From: Homalodisca vitripennis
Taxonomy: Eukaryota; Arthropoda; Insecta; Hemiptera; Cicadellidae
Direction of reading: 5' to 3'
NCBI RefSeq assembly: GCF_021130785.1
Contig: NW_025777498.1
Location: forward strand, 1-64,000
DNA length: 64,000 bases
In this document: piece after piece, positions 1-12,057 of the stretch
Position numbering within the stretch: the stretch's first letter is position 1
Layout: each line of letters starts with the position of its first letter
Position numbers and translations under genes: made by a program
The notes under the pieces: model-generated
The model's input: the letters and a program-made list of their open reading frames with translations, nothing else
Told to the model about the DNA's origin: nothing
The model's database searches: none

Positions 1-2223
1 GGAGGGATACACTTCCACTTATATGGAGGCCCAAAATCGTCTCAGTTTGTAAATCAGGTTCGCTTAAATACCTACTACAGGATTTGCAATGAAATAGCCC
101 TTGTATATTTAGTCCTAGTGGGATACTCCTACGGGATGTTGTATGTGGAGGGATACACTTCTGGCCACTAAGTCCACAATCCACGATTTGTACCTCATCC
201 TTTCAATCATAGGTTTTTATCCTGCCAGTGATCTGAGCTCTTGATCTGAGTTCCCATGTGGAAAACACCTTACCTTACTAGAGGAACAAACTCTCCTTCT
301 CATTGTTTAAGAAACTCGTCACAAAGATATACAGGCTTTACAAAATATGCGTAATAAGGTCTCTCCGAAAAAGTAGTTTTGTATCTGATGAACAAACCAG
401 TCAGTTTAGTTATCAAACATCAGCTATGTACTCCAAATCACGCTTATGTAGTTGTAATTCTTATGTTCCAACATAAATAACTGAAAATTGATTCTGCTAC
501 AAACACAGGAAATTCTCTTGGCCCTAGGACTAAAATGAAATGAGGTCATTTGTGTGTGTTTTTATTGATCCCATTTTGATGGTATTGTTAAATCTAATAA
601 TTATGTACTAAAAGGAACTACAGGAATCAAGGAACACAAAACTCAAACATTATGAGCATAGCTTTATTAACAGTGTTAATGCACATTTTAGTACAACACA
701 AGAGTACAGCAGATCTTAATAAATGTTAGTAGAGTGTAAAGTTCTTTCCGATTAAACACTTTGTATTAAATCTAATTTCTAGTTATATACTTAATTTAGA
801 AGTCTGTTCAGTTACTCGAAGAACGTTTGGAGTGGACAGCACAGAGAAGTGTGAGAGTGAAAAAGTGCACTACATTTCCGCTCTCTATCAGCGGAATAAG
901 GTCTAATTTATAATAAAGCAGATATAAACAATCCGTAAAAACAAAATACAGTAAAGCGAAAATGTGAAGTGTTAAAATTGCCAAATACACAAGCCGATGT
1001 TTGAGAGCTAATTCGATTTACGATGCCCCGGAAACGTGATATTCCGACAAAAGCTAGGCAACTAAAGATCTCCTGCCAATTCACGGAGTAGCTGGTTTAA
1101 GACATATTCGAGGTAAGAAATAAAATATTTACTGAAGTACGAAGTTTAAAATAAGGTTTCTCCATTATTTCTTTTAAACCTTAGCATAAAAATCATTTTA
1201 AAGGGAGAAACAGACCTTGTTATGGAGTTCGGTTTGTGGTTAGATCTACTCATCAGAATGTATTTATAAATTAGGTATTACTCAAAAGTTTTTTGTAATT
1301 GAAAATTACATAATATATCAGGTTAATTTGACGTAGATAAATCTTCAATTATAATAATTTAATTCAAGTTAGGAGTAAATTGCAAGAATGGACGAACGGT
1401 ATAAAGCCAGTTTAAAAAGTAATTGAACCATACAAATACAACAGAAAAATATCCAGGTGGATGTATTAGACTTAATGAGATAAAATACATTTAATTTAAG
1501 ACAATTATGTAGTCTAAGAGTAGAATAAAGTTTGGTCTTTTCATAACGGCTTTAGTGGGTTTTTTATTGTAAAACTTGATTAATTTCTAAAAGTAAAGTA
1601 CAATATTTTTGTAATTTACCTTGTGTACACAATTAAAGTAATTATTTTAAACAGCTTTAGGAAGAACTAAATTTCATACCCAGTTTCTATCACATAAAGT
1701 CCAAAGCTAGGAAAATGTTCAATGGATGTATTGTCAGAAATGGGTGTGAAACGTAAAACAACGGGAAGTTATGAGGAAAATTCATTTAGCCCTCGTGTAT
1801 TGTATAGATAAAGTGCGATGTGTATATAGTCAGTTGATTTTTAAGTTGTTAAATTTGACGTTATATCGATTATATGTAAATTTATTCCTTTTTATTACAC
1901 ATATTAACGTCCCCCACTTTTAAAATAAATATAAGTGTAAAAACAACATGCACTCGTTACAGCTTTTATTAAATTTCTAAATTTCCTACAATGAACACCT
2001 TTTAACCCTACATTATACCAATGGTTTTTTTTAACGATTTCAATTCTTTAAATATCACCAACTTTAACCGAACAGTATTCAAATTACATCATTAGAAACC
2101 TACCCAAGATGAAAAACACTATCACCAAAATCTTTAACAAATGCTTTTGACACTTCCCACCCCGGAAATACCTTACTAGCTACCGTCTGTTATAGGAAAT
2201 CGGCTCTCTGACAAGGTATGAGC
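1..2223. other. non-coding, repeat-bearing flank
   Basis: I see no gene here. The phrase GGAGGGATACACTTC occurs at position 1 and again near 149, so the left edge lies inside a dispersed or tandem repeat. The rest is AT-rich with no exon-like stretch. It lies downstream of the 3' end of the minus-strand calcium-binding protein gene, so part of it could be that gene's 3' UTR. No polyadenylation site was assigned. Confidence 0.5.
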
Positions 2224-2345
2224 CTATTCGAACTTGGTAACTCCGAAGATGAAGTTCCCTGGGGCGGATGGATCCTCCGAGGCGAAGTATTCTACCCACA
2301 GCTCCCCAAACTTTTTTTCCCGTGTGTGATTTCTAAGGTCCCATT
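2224..2345 (-). CDS. sarcoplasmic calcium-binding protein, terminal exon
   Basis: Last coding exon of an invertebrate sarcoplasmic calcium-binding protein, a cytosolic EF-hand Ca2+ buffer of muscle. A TTTTGCAG acceptor precedes AATGGGACC. The C-terminal residues read ELWVEYFASEDPSAPGNF and then IFGVTKFE before TAG, the ending typical of this family. The exon is 122 bases. The upstream exon ends in phase 0, so the length should be a multiple of three. The reading frame that starts NGTLEIT and the frame that ends ELWVEYF differ, and the shift falls at or near a run of seven A (coding strand) around 2306-2312. This is either an inactivating indel or a homopolymer error. The family assignment is firm; whether the gene works is open. 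Confidence 0.82.
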
Positions 2346-2436
2346 CTGCAAAACGACAGAGAAATCATAAGCTGGTACAATACAGAAGTGCCAAACTAGA
2401 TAAGGTCTTTTAGAGCAAAATGGCTCTTCTTCAAGG

Positions 2437-2560
2437 TACGATCCTTTCCAACCTGGTAACTTTGAAAATGAAGTTTTCGGGGGCGGTCAGGGCTCTTTTA
2501 GGCGAAGTATTCTACCCACAGATCCGCAAACTTCTCCACTCTGGTGAATTATTTTTCCTA
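2437..2560 (-). pseudogene. duplicated terminal exon of the calcium-binding protein
   Basis: A second, diverged copy of the exon at 2224-2345, offset by about 219 bases. The shared part reads KFADLWVEYFA on the minus strand, against KFGELWVEYFA in the main copy, and then hits a TAA stop where the main copy continues. The DNA similarity runs on past the stop through the region corresponding to the normal C-terminus. It lies in the intron between the 3590-3687 exon and the terminal exon. It may be a dead tandem exon duplicate, or a cassette giving a shorter C-terminus. No clear splice acceptor was assigned. Confidence 0.65.
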
Positions 2561-3589
2561 GTTGGTATAATACAGATCAGAATGACTTACAGTAATATGC
2601 AGAATTTTATAATACTTCTTACTTGTGCCAATAGAAGAGCTGTTAACAAAATTAGTGACACACAACAGCAAATACGTTTAGTGTTGTTCGTTGTTTGAGA
2701 AATTAAATGGACAACCCAAACTTTTCAGGTATTGCTCTAATAAATAAGTCGTATATTTCCTACGAGAGACCTATTATCGAAAATTGAATTTATACCCAAA
2801 CACATACCACAGCGATGTGACAAGTTATGTGGATAGTAACTGGTTACACAAACAGTTTCTGATATTAAATGGAGAATCAATGGTTAAACGTTTTTCAGCT
2901 ATAAACTTATTGAATAGAATATATAGTGTTATGTTAAGAAAAGCTGTTAAGAAAGCTATTGACCATATCAAAATACACAACTGCAAATATAACGCATGTT
3001 AGAAATATATACTTAGAAATAGTACCATCTCTCAAATTATGTGTCGCTCGGGGAAATACATGTAATTTAATGACGTCTCCTATTAATTTACAACCTCAAA
3101 TAAGGATGTAAAATTGTGAGGTTCAATGTTGTGGTTAGGGAAACTAAACCAAGATGTCTGCCTGTACAGTTGGATCATAAGGCAGTACGAAAATAAACTA
3201 AGTCAACTTCACAATGCTATTGGGAGTACTCGTGATCGTAGATAACTAACTTTTACTATTTGACAACTTTGGCAATACAAATACTCACTGAAAATCCTAT
3301 TTCAAGACTGGATCGGAAATTCATTTTCCTCTCCAGAACTTATAGTGAAACGGTCTGTAGCTTTATATCATCAGATTGATATTAAAACTTTTGCACTGAC
3401 ACTAAAGTTAAAGATACCCATTTTTGTAACTAAGAATACTCGTATATGACAAAACAATAGATATTTCCACAAATTTGATACAAGATATCCAAAATTCGTG
3501 TGTTTTATAAGGTTTCAATATAATAAAATATGACAGAAAAGATTTTAAAAATAAGGCTTGACGAGAAAAGTAGTGTTTGTGTCACTTAC
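2561..3589. other. intron of the calcium-binding protein gene
   Basis: Intronic sequence on the minus strand between exons 3590-3687 and 2224-2345. Open frames on the plus strand (for example 2784-3002) are short, AT-rich and show no recognisable domain. Nothing else seen. Confidence 0.6.
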
Positions 3590-3687
3590 ACGAGAAAACT
3601 TGCGGAAGGCATCTCGGGCGTTCTGCTCGGGAACATTGTAACTGGAACATATCATTGCAAACTCCTCCTCGTCGATGGCGCCATCAC
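3590..3687 (-). CDS. sarcoplasmic calcium-binding protein, EF-hand exon
   Basis: Internal exon that completes an EF-hand. Joined to the previous exon, the loop runs from the Asp of the EDTSG stretch through GDGAIDEEEF, with Asp/Ser/Asp/Asp and a final Glu at the Ca2+-ligand positions. The exon continues AMICSSYNVPEQNARDAFRK and ends FSR. It starts in phase 1 after GTTGCAG and ends at CGT followed by GTAAGT (phase 0). The length of 98 bases (2 plus 32 codons) is intact. The neighbouring exons fit in order and phase. Confidence 0.85.
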
Positions 3688-3839
3688 CTGCAACGTTCAG
3701 TTCACTTAGTTACATCGAACAATTCAAGCGAAAGTACATCATACTAGTGTTCCACTCTGTCATCGTGATGTATAAATAACTAAGCACAATGGAAATAAAA
3801 TTCACAATTTGATTTAAAAAATTCTTCAATGTTATTTAC

Positions 3840-4172
3840 ACAATTTAACCCATGGGAATTTGCGTGAGCCTGAGAAAGTTCATTATCGTAAGTACTAAAT
3901 AGTTGGAATTCAGTTTAACCCATGGGGATATTTGTAACCCCGAGAACGCCTATTAACGTAGGTGTTAATATTACTTAACACAGTTTATCCCATGGGGAGT
4001 TTTGTAGCCCCGAGAAACGCCTATTAACGTAGGCGTTAATATTACTTAACACAGTCTACCCCATGGGGTGGTTTGCAACCCCGAGAACGCCTATTAACGT
4101 AGGCGTTAATATTACTTAACACTGTTTACCCCATGGGGTGTTTTGCAACCCCGAGAACGCCTATTAACGTTA
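3840..4172. repeat. 70-bp tandem repeat with two dyads
   Basis: Five copies of a unit of about 70 bases; the CCCATGGG anchor recurs near 3849, 3919, 3989, 4060 and 4130. Each unit carries the palindrome CCCATGGG and a second dyad, AACGCCTATTAACGTAGGCG, that can form a stem. The first copy is the most diverged. It lies in the intron between calcium-binding protein exons 4902-5016 and 3590-3687. Confidence 0.85.
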
Positions 4173-4901
4173 AAAAAAAACAGGTAGAATGAATGTTGCT
4201 CAGTACTCTGTTACCTGTGAGGATTTACCTGAATACGTCAATTTCCATAGATCCTAAATAGGTAGAAGTAATTTCATATTTTCTTGGTGATTCATCTAGT
4301 AATCCGTTATAGTACTATACCACAGTATACTACATAAAAATACCACAAGATCTACATATATCTTGTAATCCAATTCGGGTGGTAAAAGTAAAACGATAAG
4401 CAAAAGTGTATGAAAGTAATAAACTCTATCCCATGAGTACTAACCAGACATTTCTAGGTCAAGGAAACAACGGCGAGTTCGTTATTGTTTCCTGGGAGCT
4501 CTACGATCTACAACGATTTATTTAAATTTACCATTCTTTTAGTGATTTGTTAAAGGTAATTCTAAACAAGGGAAATAATTGTTTTGGAAATAAGGACGCC
4601 AAAAATACTCTATTCCACTGCCCCTTATTTTGTGTGTGTGCAAACTTTGTTCTTCATACGAAGTACGAAGTTTAAACACTACATATTCGATCTTATTAAA
4701 ATATTATCGATTGTCAATATGTGGTAAAAGCTTTACCAATATGAATAAATCAATTTAATGCGTTAATAGAAAACAATAAAAAAATTACAAACTCGAATAA
4801 AAGGAATGTCGCTATCTGCCATGCTATATGATATGTAACATTAAAGAAATGAGCTTAAAAAAGTAAAAATGAATGTAAGAAAATGATAAACCAAAATTTA
4901 C

Positions 4902-5016
4902 CTGATGTGTCTTCAAGATCAAACATGAAGTCACGAAATTGTAGTTGCCAGTCAAGTACACTATTGGGGTTGCGCGAATATTCTTCCCACATTTTGCACC
5001 ACTCCTCATTCGTCAC
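4902..5016 (-). CDS. sarcoplasmic calcium-binding protein, internal exon
   Basis: Exon of 115 bases. It starts in phase 0 after TTAG with VTNEEWCKMWEEYSRNPNSV and ends FMFDLEDTS plus one base (phase 1), followed by GTAAAT. The first residues finish the EF-hand loop begun in the previous exon (DADNDQQ then VTNEEW). The end begins the next EF-hand helix and loop. No defect is seen. Confidence 0.87.
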
Positions 5017-5284
5017 CTAAGGAAAAACAGACAGAGTAAGTTTTATAAATTGAAATTTGGATGTAAGTATGACTATAAAAAGATTAGGGGTTGCCCTTAT
5101 TTGAGTAAAGTAATGAGGCACACCATGGATAAACAAACTAAAATTAAGAAATGTGTACTAAATAAGGAATATCGATTATACAACGATAAAGTAAAATACA
5201 ATTAATCCAAATTATTTGGCATATATCATTACGAATTACATTAAGATAATTTATCTTTGAAAGATTTATGTAAGTAATTGTGTC

Positions 5285-5480
5285 AATGATTTTATGTAGC
5301 CGGTACGGCGCGGCGTTTATCGCGAGAACCGGATCAATTTCGAGCGTTTCTGATACTTTGTTGGGTGACCGGTGAGCGATCCTGTCTTAGCAAGCAGATG
5401 GAATACCCGCCCGTTAGTCACCTTTTTGCCGTGGGTTGTTAGAGAGGGCTTCTTAATCCTAACTTCAACTAGAAAATTAA
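5285..5480 (+). mobile_element. 5S rRNA-derived SINE (diverged copy)
   Basis: The stretch has a 5S rRNA-like core, including GGGTGACCGG, the equivalent of the end of the 5S internal promoter. It continues into the family body (GAGCGATCCTGTCTTAGCAA) and the tail TTAGAGAGGGCTTCTTA. It aligns by eye with copies at 6595-6790 (minus), 30044-30245 and 51165-51262. It is the most diverged of the long copies. It lies upstream of calcium-binding protein exon 4902-5016, inside that gene's intron. Confidence 0.6.
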
Positions 5481-6594
5481 GGCATTCTAAACTTTCACTT
5501 TTTGAAATTTTAAAAAATGTTTATTTTTTGTTAGGTTTGTGTAAGACTAGAATAAGCGATGTTTTATTTACTGAAGTTGATAGGAGTGTGGCGGTATTTA
5601 CAGGCCGATACCGTCCGATTCGATTTTGCCTCGAATCCCTCGGCCACAAGCAGCTCACAGCCATATGAGGTGGAATCGGTGCAGTTGGAGCTTCTCGCAG
5701 TGATAGGCACAAGGGTCAAAGCCGTTCAGCTCACCCTGCGCGCAATCCTGTGTGAGTAGGTAGCTCTGTAGTCTATCTTGTCTTCGACACAAAGCCAATG
5801 CCGGGTGACGTAACTCATTATCACCAACCCTCGATTTTACTACCCGTATAATTTTTGAACCATATTTACCATAGGAGTCATTAATCGATTACCTCTCGTG
5901 CATAGCAGGAGCCTGCCTAACGATTATAAAAATGAATGTTGCACCCTTTTCCTGGACACTACCGCTCGCAAACTGTACATTGGTGGGTTTGTTCGAAAGA
6001 ACTATGCACATGACCTACGCGGTAAAATAGCTATCCTATCGTGAACACTTAACATCCTTCCAAAGAAGGTCAGGAAATGTGACAAAGGCTAAATGCCGTC
6101 GTAGATTGTTCGTCCACGATCGACCAGATTTGCTAACCTGGGGTGGACTCCGTCGGCTGAGGTACAGCCTTTGCTCACTCGTGGGTGGAAGTAACCTAAC
6201 TTACCTTCGGTCTACCGAAACGTTTGCAGCTCTGGAGAAGGATACGTACCTGAGGCGAGGAACTTCTCGGTGGGAAATTCCCGTTCTCACCTGGTTAAAT
6301 TTGCTGCAATTTGTTCGTTTACAGGTGCGAGTTGATCTACCGACAACCTTGTCTGGCGCGATTTGTGTAAAGCACTAGCATTAACCTACTCACTAGGGGC
6401 TATATGTGAATTGCACGTTCACACATATTATTGTGGATGGACGTCCGGCTCGATTTAACCCCGGAGATTGTACGACTACCGGAGACCTACGCGGTGGTGG
6501 AACGTCACTTCACTTCTCGTCCCGACCAAACTCTGATACTTTATAATAAATCAAATAAAGTCTAGCTATAAAGTAAAGCAAAGATTTTTCATTT
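5481..6594. other. repeat-rich, no gene seen
   Basis: Intronic relative to the minus-strand calcium-binding protein. Higher GC than its surroundings, with several short open frames on both strands but no recognisable domain. GCCGGGTGACGTAAC near 5800 resembles a scrap of a 5S-like element. I read it as degraded transposon sequence. Confidence 0.45.
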
Positions 6595-6790
6595 TACCAG
6601 GCGAAGTTACGGCTAAGACACTCTCTCTAACATCTAACCTGCGGACCAACGGCTTAGAGATGACTTCCGAACCACCACCAGTGGCCGGGCAGGCTGCTTG
6701 CAAGGACAGGATCGCTAAGCGGTCACTCATCCAAGCAGCAACCACGCTCGACGTTGCTTGATCCGGTTATCTCGCGATAACCACCGAACC
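6595..6790 (-). mobile_element. 5S rRNA-derived SINE
   Basis: On the minus strand this reads GGATCAAGCAACGTCGAGCG, then GCTTGGATGAGTGACCGC. This is closely similar to the 3' half of eukaryotic 5S rRNA (AAGCAGCGTCGGGC..., CTTGGATGGGTGACCGC), which contains the RNA polymerase III internal promoter. A family-specific body follows (CGATCCTGTCCTTGCAAGCA, then GGTGGTGGTTCGGAAGTC), with a tail ending TTAGCCGTAACTTCGCC. The same unit is found in plus orientation at 30044. The match to 5S is from memory of the conserved 5S core. Confidence 0.7.
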
Positions 6791-6799
6791 CGCTACACT

Positions 6800-9700
6800 G
6801 CGCGGGTACGCCATTGGCAATATGACAAAGTCACGTCACGGAGTTGGGAGAAAGCTCTCGAGACCATTCAAACTGGAACGACGCCTCAGTGGAGTGTTTA
6901 ACCGCTAAAACGGACAAAAGTCAATTTTGAAACTTTTTGCTAATTCCTTACTCGGAAATGTTTTGACCACAGATAACTTCCCTATTAGCCAGGGTCGCTT
7001 CATTTCAATGAAAACTTTTACGTTTAGTTAAAGTTTTCCTCGGTGAGCAGTTTCAGTATTTATCTTTTATGCTAAAGCCCAAACTCCAAACCACGGATGG
7101 ACAAATCAAGCAACTAAACATTGTTTTGTTATGTTTAACTGTGAAACGACAATTTCAAAACGGGAAAATTAATTCCTAATTTAATAAAGTTATAACAATT
7201 CTCTTTTACGCCTAAACTTTATATTTAAAAAGCGTTTCACTGTTAAAAACTCATTACAATTCTATATTTCATATAACATACAACAGCCCCTTTTTAAAAT
7301 TATAGTGCGCTTATACCCCCTACGGCAATTATTTTAAGATTAAATGAACATGTTTATTGATTATTCCATATTCGGCTAAATTTTACAATCTTTTTAAATT
7401 ACATTACATGGAATCTGATATTTCTGAAATATAACTTTTAATATCTGAAACAACTGCTAATATCATACAAGTTAAAAAAACATCGGTCACTTTTGTCCGG
7501 TGTAAGCGGTTAAATAATCCATTGTACGACGAGTAGCTTGGCCTTGAAACGAAGTGCCGAAGCAGCGCAAAGTGCCGAAGAGTTCAGTGAGCGGAGAATT
7601 TAAACAAAATTCCGTTTAATAACAGTCATGGTCATAAAACTGAAAAGTTTTATATGGTTTCTTATTTTCATTTTCCTTCTAAACTTAAAGAAATAATAAA
7701 CAGAATGAGTAGTTTCTACGATATAGCTTTCTACACTGTCTATTTATTTTAACATGAACAATTTCCTTAACTTGCACGTTAAAAATATAATTTAAGTTCA
7801 ACAATAGTGTTTTAATAGTATATACTACCTAGAATACCGCAAACAATAAAAATTACGTATAATCTTGTTTTAATAATACGTTATGCGTATTTAGACTTGT
7901 CTCAATGAAACAATTATGTTTTTCGTATAAATATAAGAAAGATTGGTATTTGTGAGGATGAAGAACCAGGGATTAAATAAAACTTGTTATAAACTTTGAT
8001 CTTGCTGCTTTAATACATTTTATGTGGATATTGTGTATTCTTTAATAAAAGTTGGAGACTAAACTGTCTCTATTTGATTTACATATTATTTTACAAACAC
8101 TTTTAAGAAGTACGCCATTTGCAACATGTAATAATATGCACAGCAAAAATCATAAAATATTATAGTACTATAACAACTAAAACACACAGTACAGTAGTAA
8201 CAACTCAAACACACAAAAGTAAACTAAACAAAACACGTAGTAGTACATATATTATAGAACATATGAGATAGGTCAGATTCCGTTATATGCCCCCAACGCT
8301 TAAACTTTTTTCAATTAACTTAGAACGTTATAAAACGATGTAGTTGAGTAACAGAACTAACCTTCCATCAATCAACAAGCATTTCCAGATATTGCGGTCG
8401 GTATTGTTGTCGCTGTTATCTTATCTTTCTCGAGAATCCCAATTAAGGCAGGCCGCGCGGCATGACATGACTATTTAAGTTTTTTGCACGGTACATAATT
8501 GCCTTTCCATTACAATTCAATTTATATTTCTGATCAGCCCCTCTAGAATTTGATATTTTACTGATAGGTTCTATCTCGAGGGATGTTTTTCTTTCGTTGA
8601 CATCAGTGCAGGCTTCGGCAGCACCTCAATGTATTTTGTAAAACAAATATTTTATATTCACCTCCAAAAGGTTTCCTACTCCTAATAGTGAATTTGTTGC
8701 ATAAATAATATTTAACACTCTTAATATTTTTGTTAGATAGCAAAATGTCGAATAACTTGCCATTTTTTACTAAAAAGTAAGGCCCTAGTCATTCTTGTAC
8801 CGGATAAAATATTCTGCAATAAAATAAAAACAATCTTCTCTTATAAATACAATTTTTAATCAAGAGGGAATAAAATTTGTATCTAAACAAACAAAAACTC
8901 GTATCTAAAATTATTTTTTCATAAAAGATTTATTATATTATGAAACAATTTATTAATATTCTGTGTGTGAAGTTTGGTTTATTTTTTCGTTCTAGAAATT
9001 GTAAGAGATGAAGGTATTAAAGTTTTTAAACTTAAATGTTTCAGATTGTGACATACAGACAGACAGTAAGCTAGCAGAGAAGTATTTGGAAGTCAGTGGC
9101 CAGTTCAGTTAAACTTTGTCTTGCTATCTTATCAGTCCAGACAAAATACCTGTCTTACTGACCAGTTCTATCCTTTCCATCTATACTGAGACAAAGCTTT
9201 AGACAAATAACTCTGCATCTAGATTCTCTCCTGTTACGATATGTATGGAACTTGCTATAGGAATGAACCAATTGTGGGATTGTTGCTATGCCTTATATGT
9301 ATCTTGATCAGAGTTATTATTGTACCAAAGAAAAAATTCATTAATATTGCACCCCCTCTCAGCAGACTACACCTTGTAACACCTCACATGAAAGATGTTG
9401 CTGAACTACGAAATTTGATAAAAAAATATGACTATACGTTAGCTTGCTAAAATTTAAAGCTGCAAATTATTATTGTTTTGTAGACTGTCATTTTATAACT
9501 ATTCATAGATTTTACGTGCTGAAAAGAGATGAGGCATAGTTTGTTATGTTTCTACAATTTACTATAATTTCCGTAACGTTACTCCAATTTATACTTATTT
9601 TGTTCAAAGTTTTTGTCTTTCTAACTGCTTTAAAAAAAAACGGGTCATGCCACAAAGTTAAAATTACTTCAAATTTGTGGAATCGAAAATATTGTTTAAA

Positions 9701-9969
9701 CATAAAAATTCTACACTGTTATATCATATAAATGAACAAATTAAATCCAAAACAAAAATGTTGGTTACTGTTATTGATACTGATAATTAAAATTTTTGTC
9801 AGAGTAGGACGTTATTATCAAAACTATATTTTTAGGGTCAGAAACAGAATTAAAACTGTTATAAATTCATTGGTTTTGGTTCTAAAGTAGAGACATTGTT
9901 AGAGAAAGACAATAATCCTTCCATATATTTACTAACAAAAATGTAAAACTGTAAGTGTTATACATATAC
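6800..9969. other. intronic, AT-rich, no gene seen
   Basis: No exon-like stretch. About 8530-8640 contains CCTCTAGAAT and a GC-richer tail (GCTTCGGCAGCACC), resembling the repeat at 50068-50185. The plus-strand frame at 9241-9450 has a hydrophobic start but no family resemblance and is not called. Confidence 0.5.
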
Positions 9970-10089
9970 CTGTTGATCATTGTCAGCATCGGCCTTTGCC
10001 TGTAAACCAATCCACACATTATTGAGTACGGTCTTAGTTTTCTCGTATTGTGGATCGCCCTTCTTCCATCCCCGCACCTTGCAGATGTT
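9970..10089 (-). CDS. sarcoplasmic calcium-binding protein, internal exon
   Basis: Exon of exactly 40 codons between GTTCCAG and GTATATG. It reads NICKVRGWKKGDPQYEKTKT, VLNNVWIGLQAKADADNDQQ. The last residues form the first half of an EF-hand loop (D-A-D-N-D-Q-Q) finished by the next exon. This is the most 5' exon I can find. The family has another EF-hand upstream, so at least one N-terminal exon is missing or lies further right or outside the window. Confidence 0.87.
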
Positions 10090-10169
10090 CTGGAACATTT
10101 TCAATATTGTGGTTAAGCTCAGAGGAACGGTGATAAGGCAATTGGGAATTATATAAAAAATGCGTATTT

Positions 10170-10310
10170 GTTTGATTAAAGTTTGTTTTAAATGATGGAA
10201 GGGATGTTAAGGAGACAGAACTTTTCATCGTATAGTGTTACATGGATTCAGTAACACAACGTTTCGAGATCTGCAATCTGATCTCTTCCTCAGATGGATA
10301 ACTAACCTGA
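10170..10310. repeat. dispersed repeat with ACGTTTCGAGATCTGC motif
   Basis: AGTAACACAACGTTTCGAGA followed by TCTGCAATCTGATCTCTTCC matches the arms of the inverted repeat at 31645-31828, and the flanking sequence also aligns (GATGGAAG...). Tails of this type (paired GAAGAAGAG and CTCGAAACG) are seen at the ends of retroelements in arthropods. Which element it belongs to is not shown here. Confidence 0.6.
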
Positions 10311-11127
10311 CACGTAAATACAATCTAGGTTTAAAATAAACAAATTATACCAGAGCGTTGTGACACGCATGTCAGAACCACAACAAGCAATTTGTATTTG
10401 AACTCTGTGTATCCTACTTCTGAAAGATGCACTTAATAAAAAGAAAACACTAATCATTAAGAACGAACTAAATAATGCAGGTCACAATAGGTCTGAACTG
10501 ACCAACTAATTACTGAAAACTGATCAAAGGTCATTAATAAATGGCAATCGTCATGGCAGAAATAAAAATGAAACGGTATTGGGCCTATTTATTCTAATTA
10601 TTGGTTTAATCACGATGTGATTCTCAAAATCATACCGTGGCTCTACATTAGTTCCCTTCTTAGTTTTATTTTTCAAAACTTGCAACTAAAGCGGCCTAAT
10701 TTCGAACGATGACTGACTGATCGTTTGATTAGCTAATTTAATGTATGACTTTTTGCTTAATTTCATTTCCTAACAGGTCTAGTTTTATCCAAGAAATAAA
10801 ATTATCAAATGTTTCAAGTGTTAAAGCACAACTCAATTTGTATAAAAATAAAACTATGGCGAACAAATAAGCACTGCAAGTATTTCGTAACAGAGTTTGG
10901 TCTTATCACAACTCATGTTACCTGATTACCTTTCAGTAGACAATAATTGAATGGGATGTAAAAATTATATAGACTATTAATACTATGAGATTGTATTGTA
11001 CAAGTTTTCCTTATAATAACATATATTACCTCATCACTTCTCCCATTGCTGCAACTTATTAATAAATTATTAGTAAATCAATAAACGTTCACTCTGTCTT
11101 TGTAAGGTCTACATGAAGCCAACTGTG

Positions 11128-11129
11128 AG

Positions 11130-11200
<71 letters not shown>
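11128..11200. repeat. (CT)n microsatellite
   Basis: An uninterrupted CT dinucleotide run of about 72 bases between GAGGGT and TCACGGCTGAC. Confidence 0.97.
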
Positions 11201-11273
11201 ACGGCTGACTACGATACCCCATATTTTTTGCTTTTAATAATAATGGAAAAGGCCATATCTTGGAATGGAGAAA

Positions 11274-11483
11274 TTATAATGATAAAGTACCAATAACATA
11301 AGTATTATAATTATACCGTGGGCACCCTACACAATCCTGATTATCTCTGCTTGTCTTAGGACATATTTTGCCACACCTATTGCATACTTTTTGCAGATCC
11401 GGAACTAAATACCTACTTGTCAACGCACTAATGCGGTGGCAAAAACCACATTTATTTACTCGGAGGAATTCAATGTGAAACAT
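11274..11483 (-). other. cysteine-rich open frame, unknown
   Basis: A 69-residue frame with a regular Cys pattern: CGFCH, then CNRCGKICP and CVGC about 15 residues later. This looks like zinc-binding knuckles. It has no neighbours of known function and no clear start context. It may be a fragment of a transposon-encoded protein, or chance. I do not recognise a family. Confidence 0.2.
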
Positions 11484-12002
11484 CCCATATTCAATCCCAA
11501 TTATGCTCTCTAAAAGTTAGGTGGACAACTCAAGCGTCAGTTTCTATGGTAACGAATAATATTAGGACCTCGAACTTTGTGCGACGGAAGCCGAATACAT
11601 TAACGTTCAGTATTGCAGGGGAGAACTGTTAAATACGTTTACAACTTTTGTTTTACTGCACAAAGCCGGTTTATTACGTACATCAAATTACGAAACTTTA
11701 CACTACAGAAAACGTCTTACCTCACACCGTCTACACTACGAGAACAGGTATTTCGTTACAGAGTTTTAAAACATTTTCTTGGCAAGCACTTACAATTCAA
11801 GAATTATCAATTACAGTGGGAATGCTCAGTTACAGAATGCTTAGGCAACAAAATATCTCACAGCTTTTGTGGTTCTTTACAGTTAGATTGAGAAGTTATC
11901 CCGTTATTGCATCGCATATTTTACCGATCCACACGATTCAGTTTTAATGTTTTACATCACTTTTTTAATCAGCACCTATAGCCATTTGTTATCTATATGA
12001 CT

Positions 12003-12003
12003 A

Positions 12004-12056
<53 letters not shown>
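12003..12056. repeat. (TA)n microsatellite
   Basis: Perfect TA dinucleotide run of about 54 bases. Confidence 0.95.

Positions 12057-12057
<1 letters not shown>

Noticed and set aside
5372..5668. 98-aa open frame
   Set aside because: It runs across the 5S-derived SINE and its flank.
6079..6378. 99-aa open frame in the calcium-binding protein intron
   Set aside because: No domain, no splice context, and it lies in repeat-rich sequence.
9241..9450. 69-aa frame with a hydrophobic segment
   Set aside because: Could look like a membrane peptide, but there is no family resemblance, no promoter context, and it lies inside an intron of the minus-strand gene.
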